Part shown: positions 44,946 through 53,454 of the stretch, in pieces | How the letters are laid out: the number at the start of each line of letters is the position of its first letter | Numbering within the stretch: the first letter of the stretch is position 1 | Source: Bacteroidota bacterium | Lineage (GTDB): Bacteria; Bacteroidota; Bacteroidia; Cytophagales; Cyclobacteriaceae | Assembly (NCBI GenBank): GCA_018267195.1 | Contig: JAFDYY010000020.1 | Location: 1-54,523, forward strand | Direction: 5' to 3' | DNA length: 54,523 nt | Translations under genes and position numbers: made by a program | Notes under the pieces: generated by a model | The model's input: the letters and a program-made list of their open reading frames with translations, nothing else | Databases searched by the model: none | Told to the model about the DNA's origin: nothing

Positions 44946-47345
44946 TTAGTTACGAAGCGGTTTCCCTCCCGTCAATATTGCCTGAATCCGTTCTAATGTT
45001 TTCTTCTCACCCGTCAATGATAAGAAGGCTTCACGCTCAAGGTCGAGCAAGTATTGTTCGCTTACTTCTTGTGCATACGATAAATCGCCACCACACATTA
45101 CGTTGGCAATCCACTTGGCTACTTTAACATCATGATCGGAAACATAATTTCCCATGCGCATGCCTTGCAGGCCGGCCAGAAAAAGAGCTTGCCCGGTGCG
45201 GCCTTGCACTTTTATATTTTTAACGGAAGGCTTCATAGTATAACCGGCATCAGCCAATTCGATTACCGCTTCTTTGGCATCGGCCAGCTGGCGATCGCGG
45301 TTGATTGAAATACGATCTACTTTTTTCAAGATACCAAGCTCGCGTGCTTCTTCGGCTGAGGTAGCTACTTTAGCCGTGGCAATCGTCATAAAGGCATTTT
45401 GCAGCGCATTTAATTCTACATCGCCTTCCTGCAGGGCATCGCTCACGCGTTTGGTAAATTCTTTCGTTCCTCCGCCTCCGGGAATCAGGCCCACGCCTAC
45501 TTCCACTAACCCGATATAGGTTTCGGCCGCAGCTTGTGCAATGTCTGCATGCAGGGTCATTTCGCACCCACCGCCCAGTGTGCGGCCTTGCGGGCACACA
45601 GCCACCGGAATGGAAGAATAGCGAATGCGCATAACCGTATTTTGAAAGGCCCGGATCATAAAGTCTATTTCATCATAGTCTTGCTCGATGGCGTACATAA
45701 AGACTAAACCCAAATTTGCTCCGAGAGAAAAATCGGCACCTTGATGACCGATTACTAATCCACGATAATTTTTTTCAGCCAGATCTATGGCTTTATTCAT
45801 TCCTTCTATGACCGCACTTCCTAACGTATAGCTTTTGCTGTGCCATGAAAAATTTAGTACGCTATCGCCTAAGTCAATGATTTTAGAATCGGCATTTTTC
45901 CAAACAATATTCTCGTTTTTGTTTTCGAGGATGATAAAACTTTCTCTGCCCGGAATGGGTTTGTATGTTTTGGTTGGGATATCGTAATATTTTTTCTGAC
46001 CCTTTTCATTTTTGTAAAATGATTTGTTTCCTGAAGAAATCATTTCATATACCCATGCGGCCGGTTTATAACCGGCTGCCTCCAGCTGGGGAAGGGTTTT
46101 TTCTATACCCACGGCATCCCAGGTTTCAAAGGGGCCGAGTTCCCATCCAAACCCGCCACATACGGCATCATCAATTCTGAAAAGCTCATCGCTGATTTCG
46201 GGAATGCGATTGCTTACATATTTAAACAGATCGAAAAAGCAGTCGCGATAAAAATCTCCGGCCTTGTCTTTGCCGGCAAGCAAAACCTTGAATCGGTCTT
46301 TTATATTATCGATCGTTTTCGTGGTTTCGAGCGTGGCAAATTTTACTTTGGCTTTGGGTTTGTATTCTAACGTTTTCAGGTCGAGCGTCAGAATTTCTGT
46401 TTCGCCTTTAGTACCTTTTGTTTTTTTGTAAAACCCTTGCCCGGTTTTATCGCCCAGCCATTTGTTTTGATCCAGCTTACTAACCACTTCGGGCAGCTTA
46501 AACATTTCGCGCCCTTCATCGTTGGGCAAGGCAGCATATAAGTTATTGGCCACTTTTACGAGGGTATCTAACCCCACCACATCGGATGTTCTAAAAGTAG
46601 CCGACTTGGGTCGGCCAATAACAGGGCCGGTAAGCTTATCAATCTCATCTACATTCAAATCAAATTTTTTCATGGAGTCAATTACTTTCAGCAGCCCCCA
46701 AACACCTACCCGGTTGCCGATAAAGGCGGGTGTGTCTTTGCAGAGCACCGTAGTTTTGCCGAGGAATAGATCGCCATAATGCAATAAGAATTTGGTTATT
46801 TCGGAATCGGTTTTTGTGGTCGGAATAATTTCGAGGAGCTTTAAATACCGGGGCGGGTTAAAGAAGTGAGTACCGGCAAAATGTTTTTGAAAATCATCGC
46901 TCCTTCCCTCGGCCATTAAATGGATAGGAATGCCCGAAGTGTTGGAGGTTATCAGCGTACCCGGGGTTCTGTATTTTTCAACTTCTTCATACACTTTTCT
47001 TTTGATATCCAGATTTTCCACCACCACTTCAATAGTCCAGTCGCACGATTTTATTTTGGGCATGTCGTCTGTAAAGTTTCCGAGCCGGATGCGCGATGCA
47101 AATTTTTTAGTGAAGAGAGAGGCGGGGTTGGCTTTCAGCGTGGCCTCCAAAGCACCGGTTACAATTCTATTTTTTACAGCCGGGTGATCGAGCGTCAGAT
47201 TTTTTTTCTTCTCGTCATCGGTCAGTTCTTTGGGGGCGATATCGAGCAAAAGTACTTCGCAGCCAATGTTTGCAAAATGACAGGCGATGCGTGAGCCCAT
47301 AATGCCGGAGCCTAGTATGGCTACTTTTTTAATGGTTCTGTTCAT
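44946..47345 (-). CDS. Fused 3-hydroxyacyl-CoA dehydrogenase / enoyl-CoA hydratase
   Basis: Bifunctional beta-oxidation enzyme of 799 residues with dehydrogenase first and hydratase last, the reverse of E. coli FadB and FadJ. The N-terminal NAD-binding motif is ILGSGIMGSRIACHF (about 10-24), followed by the dehydrogenase segment NTSGIPIHLMAEG and C-terminal dehydrogenase helices; the hydratase part begins near residue 530 (GLVIGHQGADFSLGANLG) with oxyanion-hole and catalytic segments GRTLGGGCEMTLHAD and VGVGLIPGGGGTKEF. Starts 40 bases after marR. Typical of Bacteroidota and some Proteobacteria. Confidence 0.94.
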   Translation of the reverse strand: MNRTIKKVAILGSGIMGSRIACHFANIGCEVLLLDIAPKELTDDEKKKNLTLDHPAVKNRIVTGALEATLKANPASLFTKKFASRIRLGNFTDDMPKIKSCDWTIEVVVENLDIKRKVYEEVEKYRTPGTLITSNTSGIPIHLMAEGRSDDFQKHFAGTHFFNPPRYLKLLEIIPTTKTDSEITKFLLHYGDLFLGKTTVLCKDTPAFIGNRVGVWGLLKVIDSMKKFDLNVDEIDKLTGPVIGRPKSATFRTSDVVGLDTLVKVANNLYAALPNDEGREMFKLPEVVSKLDQNKWLGDKTGQGFYKKTKGTKGETEILTLDLKTLEYKPKAKVKFATLETTKTIDNIKDRFKVLLAGKDKAGDFYRDCFFDLFKYVSNRIPEISDELFRIDDAVCGGFGWELGPFETWDAVGIEKTLPQLEAAGYKPAAWVYEMISSGNKSFYKNEKGQKKYYDIPTKTYKPIPGRESFIILENKNENIVWKNADSKIIDLGDSVLNFSWHSKSYTLGSAVIEGMNKAIDLAEKNYRGLVIGHQGADFSLGANLGLVFMYAIEQDYDEIDFMIRAFQNTVMRIRYSSIPVAVCPQGRTLGGGCEMTLHADIAQAAAETYIGLVEVGVGLIPGGGGTKEFTKRVSDALQEGDVELNALQNAFMTIATAKVATSAEEARELGILKKVDRISINRDRQLADAKEAVIELADAGYTMKPSVKNIKVQGRTGQALFLAGLQGMRMGNYVSDHDVKVAKWIANVMCGGDLSYAQEVSEQYLLDLEREAFLSLTGEKKTLERIQAILTGGKPLRN

Positions 47346-47385
47346 AAATATAGATTCAATGTTATCTAACCCGTTATACTCATTT

Positions 47386-47811
47386 TTAATTCTTTTTTGA
47401 AAGCGATTGTATCTGCTGAATCACTTCAAAAAATACATCCAACTTTTGTTGTGGTATTTCTTCTCTTACTGTTTCATTAAAGCGAATCACAATTTCCTTG
47501 GCGTTTTCTCGCTTTCGTTTTCCTTCTTTAGTTAAAAATACACGTACCGATCGTTTATCGGTTTTATCGGTTTTGCGCACAATAAGTTTACTGTCTTCCA
47601 TGGACTTTAGCAAGCGAGTGAGACTTCTTGGTTCCAAACCCATCTGGGGAGCAATTTTTGTGGCGGGCGTTCCTTCATCACCATGAATAGTGAGCAGTGC
47701 AAACCCGATGGACATGGTTCCCCCAAACGCAGATGCCTGTTGGTTATAGAATCTGGAAATTCCGTGCCAAGCAGTTCTAATGTGGTGGTCTATGGTTTCC
47801 TCGCGCCTCAT
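47386..47811 (-). CDS. MarR-family transcriptional regulator
   Basis: Winged-helix regulator of 141 residues with the MarR core: recognition region MGLEPRSLTRLLKSMEDSKL and wing KTDKRSVRVFLTKEGKRKR, and dimerisation helices at both ends. It is the first gene of the fatty-acid degradation operon, so it is the likely repressor that responds to acyl-CoA or fatty acid. A 12-base palindrome lies 33 bases upstream of its start. Confidence 0.93.
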   Translation of the reverse strand: MRREETIDHHIRTAWHGISRFYNQQASAFGGTMSIGFALLTIHGDEGTPATKIAPQMGLEPRSLTRLLKSMEDSKLIVRKTDKTDKRSVRVFLTKEGKRKRENAKEIVIRFNETVREEIPQQKLDVFFEVIQQIQSLSKKN

Positions 47812-47843
47812 ATTATAGTGAAACGAAGTTAAGGTAAAATTGT

Positions 47844-47855
47844 TATGCGCGCATA
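47844..47855. promoter_or_regulatory. 12-bp palindrome upstream of marR
   Basis: Perfect dyad TATGCGCGCATA in the marR promoter region. It is the best visible candidate for the MarR operator of the beta-oxidation operon, though it is short for a MarR site. Confidence 0.4.
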
Positions 47856-47969
47856 CTATTTAAAAAGAATATTTTAGCACAGAGCCTTAATGGAATTTTA
47901 ATGCATGGCTAAACTTTTGCTAATTTATGCCTTGGGTTTCCGCTGCGTATTGATCCTTGTTTTTCTACA

Positions 47970-48045
47970 CGTTTGCTTCCCACATACAATTCATATTCTA
48001 ACAAACGGCAGTCGAGTTTGGCAGAATAAAACTTGATTCAGTGTT
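47970..48045 (-). pseudogene. Displaced 3'-end remnant of the RNA methyltransferase gene
   Basis: The segment repeats the end of the gene at 48771-49949. A 40-base core (47983-48022) is identical to 48803-48842 and the next nine bases match at eight; flanking bases on both sides are similar but diverged (about two thirds identical). In the same reading frame it codes FYSAKLDCRLLEYELY and then a different C-terminus (VGSKRVEKQ...NPRHK), but an in-frame TGA lies just upstream, so it is not a gene. It is the original or a foreign copy of the 3' end, cut off by the HEPN/MNT pair. Confidence 0.75.
47983..48031. repeat. att-like direct repeat, displaced copy
   Basis: Partner of 48803-48851; the identical core is 40 bases, with one mismatch in the following nine. 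It lies inside the remnant. Confidence 0.8.
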
Positions 48046-48048
48046 TTG

Positions 48049-48360
48049 TTATTGAATAGTTATTCCGCGCTTAAGTATCTCACCAACCAAGGGATTGGTT
48101 TCGGGCGTGTCGTCCAATGAAAAAGGATGCAACTCCAAAAAAGGGAATTTAGAGAGAATAGCTGCAATGGGTTCTACATCAACGCTTCCGCAACCCGAAA
48201 ACTTTTTATCCCAAACAGCAAGGTCAATATCGCTCAACTCATGTGGACGACCGTACGCATAAGAGCCAAACAAAGCAATTTTCTCGGGTTGATAACCAAG
48301 TTGCTTTAATTCTTCAATGAAATCTTGAATGTATATTCTTATAGCTTTTCGAGTAAACAT
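48049..48360 (-). CDS. MNT-type nucleotidyltransferase
   Basis: A 103-residue minimal nucleotidyltransferase with the GSX10DXD motif: G32, S33, D44 and D46 (FGSYAYGRPHELSDIDLAV). In HEPN/MNT pairs such proteins AMPylate or otherwise neutralise the partner. It overlaps the HEPN gene by 22 bases, with HEPN first. Its end touches the displaced methyltransferase-end remnant. Confidence 0.9.
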   Translation of the reverse strand: MFTRKAIRIYIQDFIEELKQLGYQPEKIALFGSYAYGRPHELSDIDLAVWDKKFSGCGSVDVEPIAAILSKFPFLELHPFSLDDTPETNPLVGEILKRGITIQ

Positions 48361-48731
48361 AACCGCAACGAATTGATTTTTTCTTGATGGGTTTTCACAA
48401 ATACTTCGGAAGCAATCGAATAAATTTTTTCTTTGTAATCGGGATAACGCGTATCAATGTTCCATTGATTGACTACCGCCAAATAGATGTAATCGTCCGC
48501 AGGCAAATCGAGGTCAGTTTGGTTGTGCAAATATTGGAGGTCATGAGAGCGTGGCGGAAAATAATCGATATTATCTTTCACCCAATGCGCCTTCAATAAT
48601 TTTTCAATCGTTAAATGAAACATAAAAAGAGCCATCACATATTGTCGTCCATTGATTAAATACAAGGCGGTCTCCCAATTTCTCTCGGCATCTTTTTTCC
48701 AAAAATCAATATGACCTTCTTTGGTGAGCAT
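48339..48731 (-). CDS. HEPN-domain protein (COG2250 type)
   Basis: A 130-residue helical HEPN protein. The segments FMFHLTIEKLLKAHW, PPRSHDLQYL and NIDTRYPDYKEKIY are those of COG2250-type HEPN proteins that pair with MNT genes. The RX4-6H ribonuclease motif of HEPN toxins is not evident, so it may be a weak, inactive or non-ribonuclease member. It is the upstream partner of the overlapping MNT gene and starts 39 bases after the methyltransferase stop. Confidence 0.88.
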   Translation of the reverse strand: MLTKEGHIDFWKKDAERNWETALYLINGRQYVMALFMFHLTIEKLLKAHWVKDNIDYFPPRSHDLQYLHNQTDLDLPADDYIYLAVVNQWNIDTRYPDYKEKIYSIASEVFVKTHQEKINSLRLCLLEKL

Positions 48732-48770
48732 GATTTTTAATTCTGTGCTAAGATAAGAATAAGCTTTTGA

Positions 48771-49949
48771 TTACGTATCCATCTTTCTCTCTCTACTCCC
48801 CGCATACAATTCATATTCTAACAAACGGCAGTCGAGTTTGGCGGAATAAAATTCAATTCTTCGTTTTGCTTTCAGTCCTATTTTTTTGGCGAGATCTAAA
48901 TTTCCCGTGAAAATGTACCCTGTATATCCCTGGCATTTCTTTTTCAAAAAATCACCTAAGCGGGAATAGGTTTGTTCTAATTCGGCTACATCGCCCAACC
49001 GTTCGCCATATTCCGGATTAATAAATACAACACCGGGTTGTGCCGGCATCGTTGTAGATTCAAAATCACACACGTCAAAATCAATCAATTTTTCTACACC
49101 GGCCAGGGCGGCATTTACCTTAGAAATATCTATGGCATCCTTTTTAATATCGGTAGCCAAAATCTTTAATTGTGGCAGGTCTATAATCTGGTTTTCTAGT
49201 TTGTTTAATTCGGTTTTATAAACAGAGGAGTTGTAACCGACCACGTGCATGAAGGAATAATTTTTTCTGAATAACCCAGGCCTGCGGCCAGTGGCGATCA
49301 GAGCGGCCTCAATAGCCAGCGTGCCCGACCCGCACATGGGGTTAACAAAGGAAGAATTTCGATTCCAATTTGAGGCTAATATTGTAGCTGCTGCCAAGGC
49401 TTCTAGCATGGGGGCCTTGCCCGGAATTTTGCGATAGCCGTGTTTAGCTAATGTTTCGCCCGATGTATCTAAAAAAATTTCTGCCTGGTTTTCGCGCCAG
49501 TGCAAATGAATAACAACATGGTTTAACTCCGGGCCGGAGTTAGGCCGCTGACCGGTTTCTCTGCGAAAGCGATCGACAATGGCATCTTTTATTTTTACGT
49601 TTACATACAACTCATTGTTGATGGTAAAATTTTCAGTGTGGTTGGTGACAGCAAAATATCCATTTTCCGGAATGATTCTTTCCCAAGGATATTGAATTAA
49701 TTTATCATACAATACTTCCGCATCCCGGCATTTGAATTCCATGAGCGAAAACAACACTTGGCTGGCACAAAAAAGATTTAGGTTTAACCGAATGCAGTCG
49801 GCCAGCGTACCCACCATTTCAACTCCGGTAGAAAAGGTACGCTCTATATTTTCGGCATAGCCTAATTCATCAATTTCTTTTTCGAGGTAAGGGGCCAGCC
49901 TTTTATTGCAGGTAACCACGATGCGCTTTGATTCGGTAAATAAACTCAT
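48771..49949 (-). CDS. THUMP-domain class I RNA methyltransferase (RlmL-type)
   Basis: A 392-residue rRNA N2-guanine methyltransferase-like enzyme: N-terminal THUMP region (about 60-160), the SAM-fold around NPMCGSGTLAIEAALIA and LATDIKKDAIDISKVN, and the motif IV segment FINPEYGERLG. The E. coli equivalent modifies G2445 of 23S rRNA; orthology is probable, not proven. Its C-terminus (FYSAKLDCRLLEYELYAGS then RERKMDT) is partly duplicated downstream, see the remnant at 47970-48045, and the duplicated ends flank the HEPN/MNT pair. It follows oxyR by 23 bases. Confidence 0.93.
   Translation of the reverse strand: MSLFTESKRIVVTCNKRLAPYLEKEIDELGYAENIERTFSTGVEMVGTLADCIRLNLNLFCASQVLFSLMEFKCRDAEVLYDKLIQYPWERIIPENGYFAVTNHTENFTINNELYVNVKIKDAIVDRFRRETGQRPNSGPELNHVVIHLHWRENQAEIFLDTSGETLAKHGYRKIPGKAPMLEALAAATILASNWNRNSSFVNPMCGSGTLAIEAALIATGRRPGLFRKNYSFMHVVGYNSSVYKTELNKLENQIIDLPQLKILATDIKKDAIDISKVNAALAGVEKLIDFDVCDFESTTMPAQPGVVFINPEYGERLGDVAELEQTYSRLGDFLKKKCQGYTGYIFTGNLDLAKKIGLKAKRRIEFYSAKLDCRLLEYELYAGSRERKMDT
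48803..48851. repeat. att-like direct repeat, copy in the methyltransferase gene
   Basis: Forty bases (48803-48842) are identical to 47983-48022 and the next nine match at eight. The two copies lie 820 bp apart in the same orientation, enclosing the HEPN and MNT genes. This copy is inside the functional gene. Confidence 0.8.
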
Positions 49950-49972
49950 GATGCAGATTTATATTTGATCCC

Positions 49973-50914
49973 TCAATTTTTAATTGATGTTATGTTCTTT
50001 CTATGGGCCGTGTGCATGGAGGCTGGTAAGTGATTGATAATTTCTTTCTGTAATAAGTCAATCAGGTTGTATTTAATAAAGTACCGGTAGGTAACGAGGC
50101 TTATTTCGCGCACGGGTGCCGGAGGCTTAAAGTAGCGCACATTCATTTTTTGCTTGGCCGACAGATCGGGCAAGGCTAACTCCGGCAGAATGGTAATGCC
50201 TTTATTTATGTCTACCATTTTTTTCAGGGTTTCAATACTTCCGGCCTGATAGTCTAAATTTTGCGATAATGTTTCCTGTCGTTTTAGTTCGCACAGATTA
50301 ATTACCTGTTGGCGCAGGCAATGGCCCTCTTCCAGCAACCAAAGCCGGTTTACATCAATGTCATCGGCCAGCAAATATCTTTTTTTCATCAGCTTTTCTT
50401 CGGGCGAGGCATACACTACAAACTGTTCATAAAAAACAGGCTGCTCTTTTATGGATGAAATTTTTAAAGGGGTAGCTAATATTCCGACATCGAGTTGTTG
50501 TTTTTCCAGTTTGCTGATGATTTGATCGGTGGTGAATTCGGAAATCTGCAGTTTTATTTTAGGGTATTTTGTAATGAACGAATGAACAAACAACGGAACC
50601 AGATACGGTGCTACCGTGGGAATAATACCTACGTGTAAATGCCCGGCTGCGTCATTTTTTTGATCGGCTACGATTCTTTTCAATTGGCCGGCCTCGGCCA
50701 GTATAATGCGGGCTTGTTCTATAATTTTTTTTCCGATATCCGTTGCCGATACGGGTTGTTTGGTACGGTCGAAAATTTTTACATCTAATTCATCTTCCAG
50801 CCGCTTAATCATCATACTAAGCGTAGGTTGCGTAACATGGCATTGCTCGGCCGCAGTAGAGAAATGCCGCCACGTATCTACGGCCACAATATATTCAAGC
50901 TGCTGAAGGTTCAT
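49973..50914 (-). CDS. oxyR: Hydrogen-peroxide-sensing regulator OxyR
   Basis: LysR-family regulator of 313 residues. The N-terminal winged HTH (FSTAAEQCHVTQPTLSMMIKRLE) is followed by the periplasmic-binding-fold sensor domain in which Cys199 (EEGHCLRQQ) and Cys208 (INLCELK) sit at exactly the positions of the redox pair of E. coli OxyR. It therefore should form a peroxide-induced disulfide and activate catalase/peroxidase genes, none of which are in the window. Its promoter region faces the SDR gene 104 bp away; the rRNA methyltransferase gene follows 23 bases after its stop and may be co-transcribed. Confidence 0.95.
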   Translation of the reverse strand: MNLQQLEYIVAVDTWRHFSTAAEQCHVTQPTLSMMIKRLEDELDVKIFDRTKQPVSATDIGKKIIEQARIILAEAGQLKRIVADQKNDAAGHLHVGIIPTVAPYLVPLFVHSFITKYPKIKLQISEFTTDQIISKLEKQQLDVGILATPLKISSIKEQPVFYEQFVVYASPEEKLMKKRYLLADDIDVNRLWLLEEGHCLRQQVINLCELKRQETLSQNLDYQAGSIETLKKMVDINKGITILPELALPDLSAKQKMNVRYFKPPAPVREISLVTYRYFIKYNLIDLLQKEIINHLPASMHTAHRKNITSIKN

Positions 50915-50951
50915 AGAGAATAGCCATGCAAGATATGGAATATCGTATTTT

Positions 50952-50980
50952 ATTGACCGACTGCCTTTTTTGTATTTTTG
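50952..50980 (+). promoter_or_regulatory. Bacteroidota-type promoter of the SDR-ALDH operon
   Basis: ATTG ending at 50955, 17-base spacer, TATTTTTG at 50973-50980. Agrees with the TTG-N17-19-TAnnTTTG consensus. The gene starts 39 bases downstream. A GAGAGGAG string lies 19 bases before the start, too far to be a normal ribosome site. Confidence 0.6.
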
Positions 50981-51018
50981 AAAGAACGTAAGAGAGGAGC
51001 ACTAAATATTTTAGCTAC

Positions 51019-51804
51019 ATGGATTTAAGTTTGCAAGGAAAAACGGCTTTGGTATGCGGAAGCACGCAGGGCATAGGGAAGGCATCGGCCATAGAGCTGG
51101 CCCAACTAGGCGCCACAGTAATTTTGTTGGCACGAGATGAAGCCAAACTAAAAGCCACCGTAAAAGAATTGCCTGCTCCTTTCTCTCAACCTCACCATTT
51201 TGTTACAGCCGATTTTGATTTTCCGGAACAAGTAAAAGAAGCCGGACTACAGGCGGTAGCGAATACAAACCTGCACATACTTGTAAACAACACGGGTGGA
51301 CCACCGGCCGGATTGGCTATTGATTCATCTCCGCAAGATTTTTTAAAAGCCATTAACGCACATCTTATCTCCAGTCAACTATTAGTACAAGCCTGCGTCC
51401 CTTCCATGAAAAAAAACAGCTACGGGCGCATCATTAATATTATTTCCACTTCGGTAAAAATTCCGATCAAAGGATTGGGGGTTTCCAATACGGTGCGCGG
51501 AGCAATGGCCAGCTGGTCGAAAACACTTTCGCTTGAACTGGCACCTTTTGGAATTACAGTAAATAATGTGTTGCCGGGCAGCACCAAGACCGGAAGAATA
51601 GAATCGCTCATACAAACACGGGCGCAAAAATCGGGAAGAACAGAAAAAGAAATCCGGCAGGAAATGATCGATGAAATTCCGGCCGGCCGCATGGCGGAGG
51701 CGAGCGAAGTGGCCGCGGTAGTGGCCTTTCTGGCTTCGCCCGCAGCCGGCTATGTTAATGGCGTAAGTTTGCCGGTAGATGGCGGAAGAACGGGAAGTTT
51801 GTAA
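51019..51804 (+). CDS. SDR-family oxidoreductase with altered catalytic Tyr
   Basis: A 261-residue SDR protein with the cofactor motif CGSTQGIGKASA (13-24), NNTGGPPAG, and C-terminal LASPAAGYVNGVSLPVDGG. At the normal YxxxK position the sequence reads GLGVSNTVRGAM, so Tyr and Lys are replaced (S-N-T-V-R). This variant occurs in a group of Bacteroidota SDRs; activity is uncertain. It is followed by the aldehyde dehydrogenase after 13 bases in one operon. Confidence 0.85.
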   Translation: MDLSLQGKTALVCGSTQGIGKASAIELAQLGATVILLARDEAKLKATVKELPAPFSQPHHFVTADFDFPEQVKEAGLQAVANTNLHILVNNTGGPPAGLAIDSSPQDFLKAINAHLISSQLLVQACVPSMKKNSYGRIINIISTSVKIPIKGLGVSNTVRGAMASWSKTLSLELAPFGITVNNVLPGSTKTGRIESLIQTRAQKSGRTEKEIRQEMIDEIPAGRMAEASEVAAVVAFLASPAAGYVNGVSLPVDGGRTGSL

Positions 51805-51817
51805 TGAAATAACGTGT

Positions 51818-53260
51818 ATGCAAAAAATTCTTAACTACATAGACGGAAAATTAGTCGAGCCGAAATCAGGAAAATATCTCGACAACTACAACCCCTCTGA
51901 AGGAAAAATTTATAGTATAGTAGCCGACTCCGATGAGCGAGATGTAAACGATGCCGTGGTTGCGGCAACGAAAGCTTTCCCGGCATGGTCGGCCATGCCA
52001 ACGGAAGAAAGAACAAAACTGTTGCTGCGTGTGGCCGATCTCCTCGATCGTGATTTGGAAAAATTAGCCTTGGCCGAAAGCATGGACAATGGAAAAACCG
52101 TGAAGTTTGCCCGCACGGTAGATATTTACCGGGCGGCCTCTAATCTCCGGTTTTATGCTACGGCTGCTCAGCATTTTGCTTCAGAGGCTCACGTCAATGA
52201 GGGCGACTCGGTAAATTATACCACCCGTTTTCCAATCGGTGTTGTGGGGTGTATCTCGCCCTGGAATTTACCGTTGTATTTATTCACCTGGAAAATTGCC
52301 CCTGCTCTGGCCGCAGGTTGTACGGTTATTGGCAAGCCATCGGAGCTTACACCCATGACGGCCTTTTTGTTTTCACAACTTTGCATGGAAGCGGGTTTGC
52401 CCGCAGGGGTTTTAAATATCGTTCACGGACTTGGCGGCAAAGCAGGGCAAGCGATTATTGAACATCCGGAAATCACGGCAATCTCTTTTACAGGCGGAAC
52501 CGTGACCGGAAAAAAAATTGCCGCTACCGCAGCCCCGATGTTTAAAAAACTTTCGCTCGAGCTGGGCGGAAAAAATCCGAACATCATTTTTGCCGATTGC
52601 AATTTTGAAGAAGCGATAAAAACTTCGCTGTTGTCTTCTTTCTCTAATCAGGGAGAAATCTGTTTGTGTGGTTCAAGGATTTTTGTGGAGCGAAGCCTGT
52701 ATAACAAGTTTACCGAAGAATTTGTGAAGCAAACGAAAGAACTTAAAGTTGGCGACCCTCAAAATGAAGCGACTCAACTTGGCGCGATGGTTTCGGAAGC
52801 ACATTTAAAAAAAGTGATGGGCTATGTGGCGTTGGCAAAAGAAGAAGGTGGCAAAATTTTAACCGGAGGGAATCAACTAAAAATAGAAGGCCGGTGTGCC
52901 AACGGCTATTTTATGGAACCCACGGTAATTGTGGGTCTCGATGAAAAATGCCGCACCAACCAGGAAGAAATTTTTGGTCCCGTGGTTACCATCATGCCGT
53001 TTGATACCGAGGAGCAGGCAATTGGTTTTGCCAACAGCACACCTTACGGATTGGCGGCTTCCCTCTGGACAGAAAATTTAAAGAAAGCGCATCGCGTGGC
53101 ACACCAAGTAAAGAGCGGCATTATCTGGATCAACTGTTGGCTGCACCGCGATTTGCGCACCCCTTTTGGCGGCATGAAGCAAAGCGGAGCCGGGCGTGAG
53201 GGCGGTTGGGAAGCCATCCGTTTTTTTACCGAGGCGAAGAATGTTTGTGTGAAACTGTGA
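51818..53260 (+). CDS. 2-aminomuconic-semialdehyde-type aldehyde dehydrogenase
   Basis: NAD-dependent dehydrogenase of 480 residues (ATG at 51818; a start at 51779 would overlap the SDR). Catalytic residues: N150 in PWN, E248 in LELGGK and nucleophile C282 in NQGEICLCGSR. The CLCGSR context and the C-terminal INCWLHRDLRTPFGG-like segment match the ALDH8A1/2-aminomuconate or 2-hydroxymuconate semialdehyde branch used in kynurenine and catechol meta-cleavage degradation. No other kynurenine gene is present, so the exact substrate is inferred from the family. Probable partner: the SDR before it. Confidence 0.9.
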   Translation: MQKILNYIDGKLVEPKSGKYLDNYNPSEGKIYSIVADSDERDVNDAVVAATKAFPAWSAMPTEERTKLLLRVADLLDRDLEKLALAESMDNGKTVKFARTVDIYRAASNLRFYATAAQHFASEAHVNEGDSVNYTTRFPIGVVGCISPWNLPLYLFTWKIAPALAAGCTVIGKPSELTPMTAFLFSQLCMEAGLPAGVLNIVHGLGGKAGQAIIEHPEITAISFTGGTVTGKKIAATAAPMFKKLSLELGGKNPNIIFADCNFEEAIKTSLLSSFSNQGEICLCGSRIFVERSLYNKFTEEFVKQTKELKVGDPQNEATQLGAMVSEAHLKKVMGYVALAKEEGGKILTGGNQLKIEGRCANGYFMEPTVIVGLDEKCRTNQEEIFGPVVTIMPFDTEEQAIGFANSTPYGLAASLWTENLKKAHRVAHQVKSGIIWINCWLHRDLRTPFGGMKQSGAGREGGWEAIRFFTEAKNVCVKL

Positions 53261-53288
53261 TCATCAAAAAAATTTCTAAGAGGATAAG

Positions 53289-53320
53289 CACAAGTTTTAG
53301 CCATCTACGATAAACTTGTG
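53289..53320. repeat. Inverted repeat after the aldehyde dehydrogenase gene
   Basis: Perfect 9-base arms CACAAGTTT and AAACTTGTG around a 14-base loop, in the 194-bp gap after the ALDH gene. No T-run follows, so it is at most a weak terminator. The rest of the gap shows nothing else I recognise. Confidence 0.4.
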
Positions 53321-53454
53321 AATGTAGATTACTGCAATACCAAAACGGTGCAGAATACAAACTGTAAAAAATTTCTTTAAACTATTTATCGGTTCTATAG
53401 ACGAGTAAACGAAAACAACTTTTTTATACAGATCTTCCAGAGTACCTTCATTCT

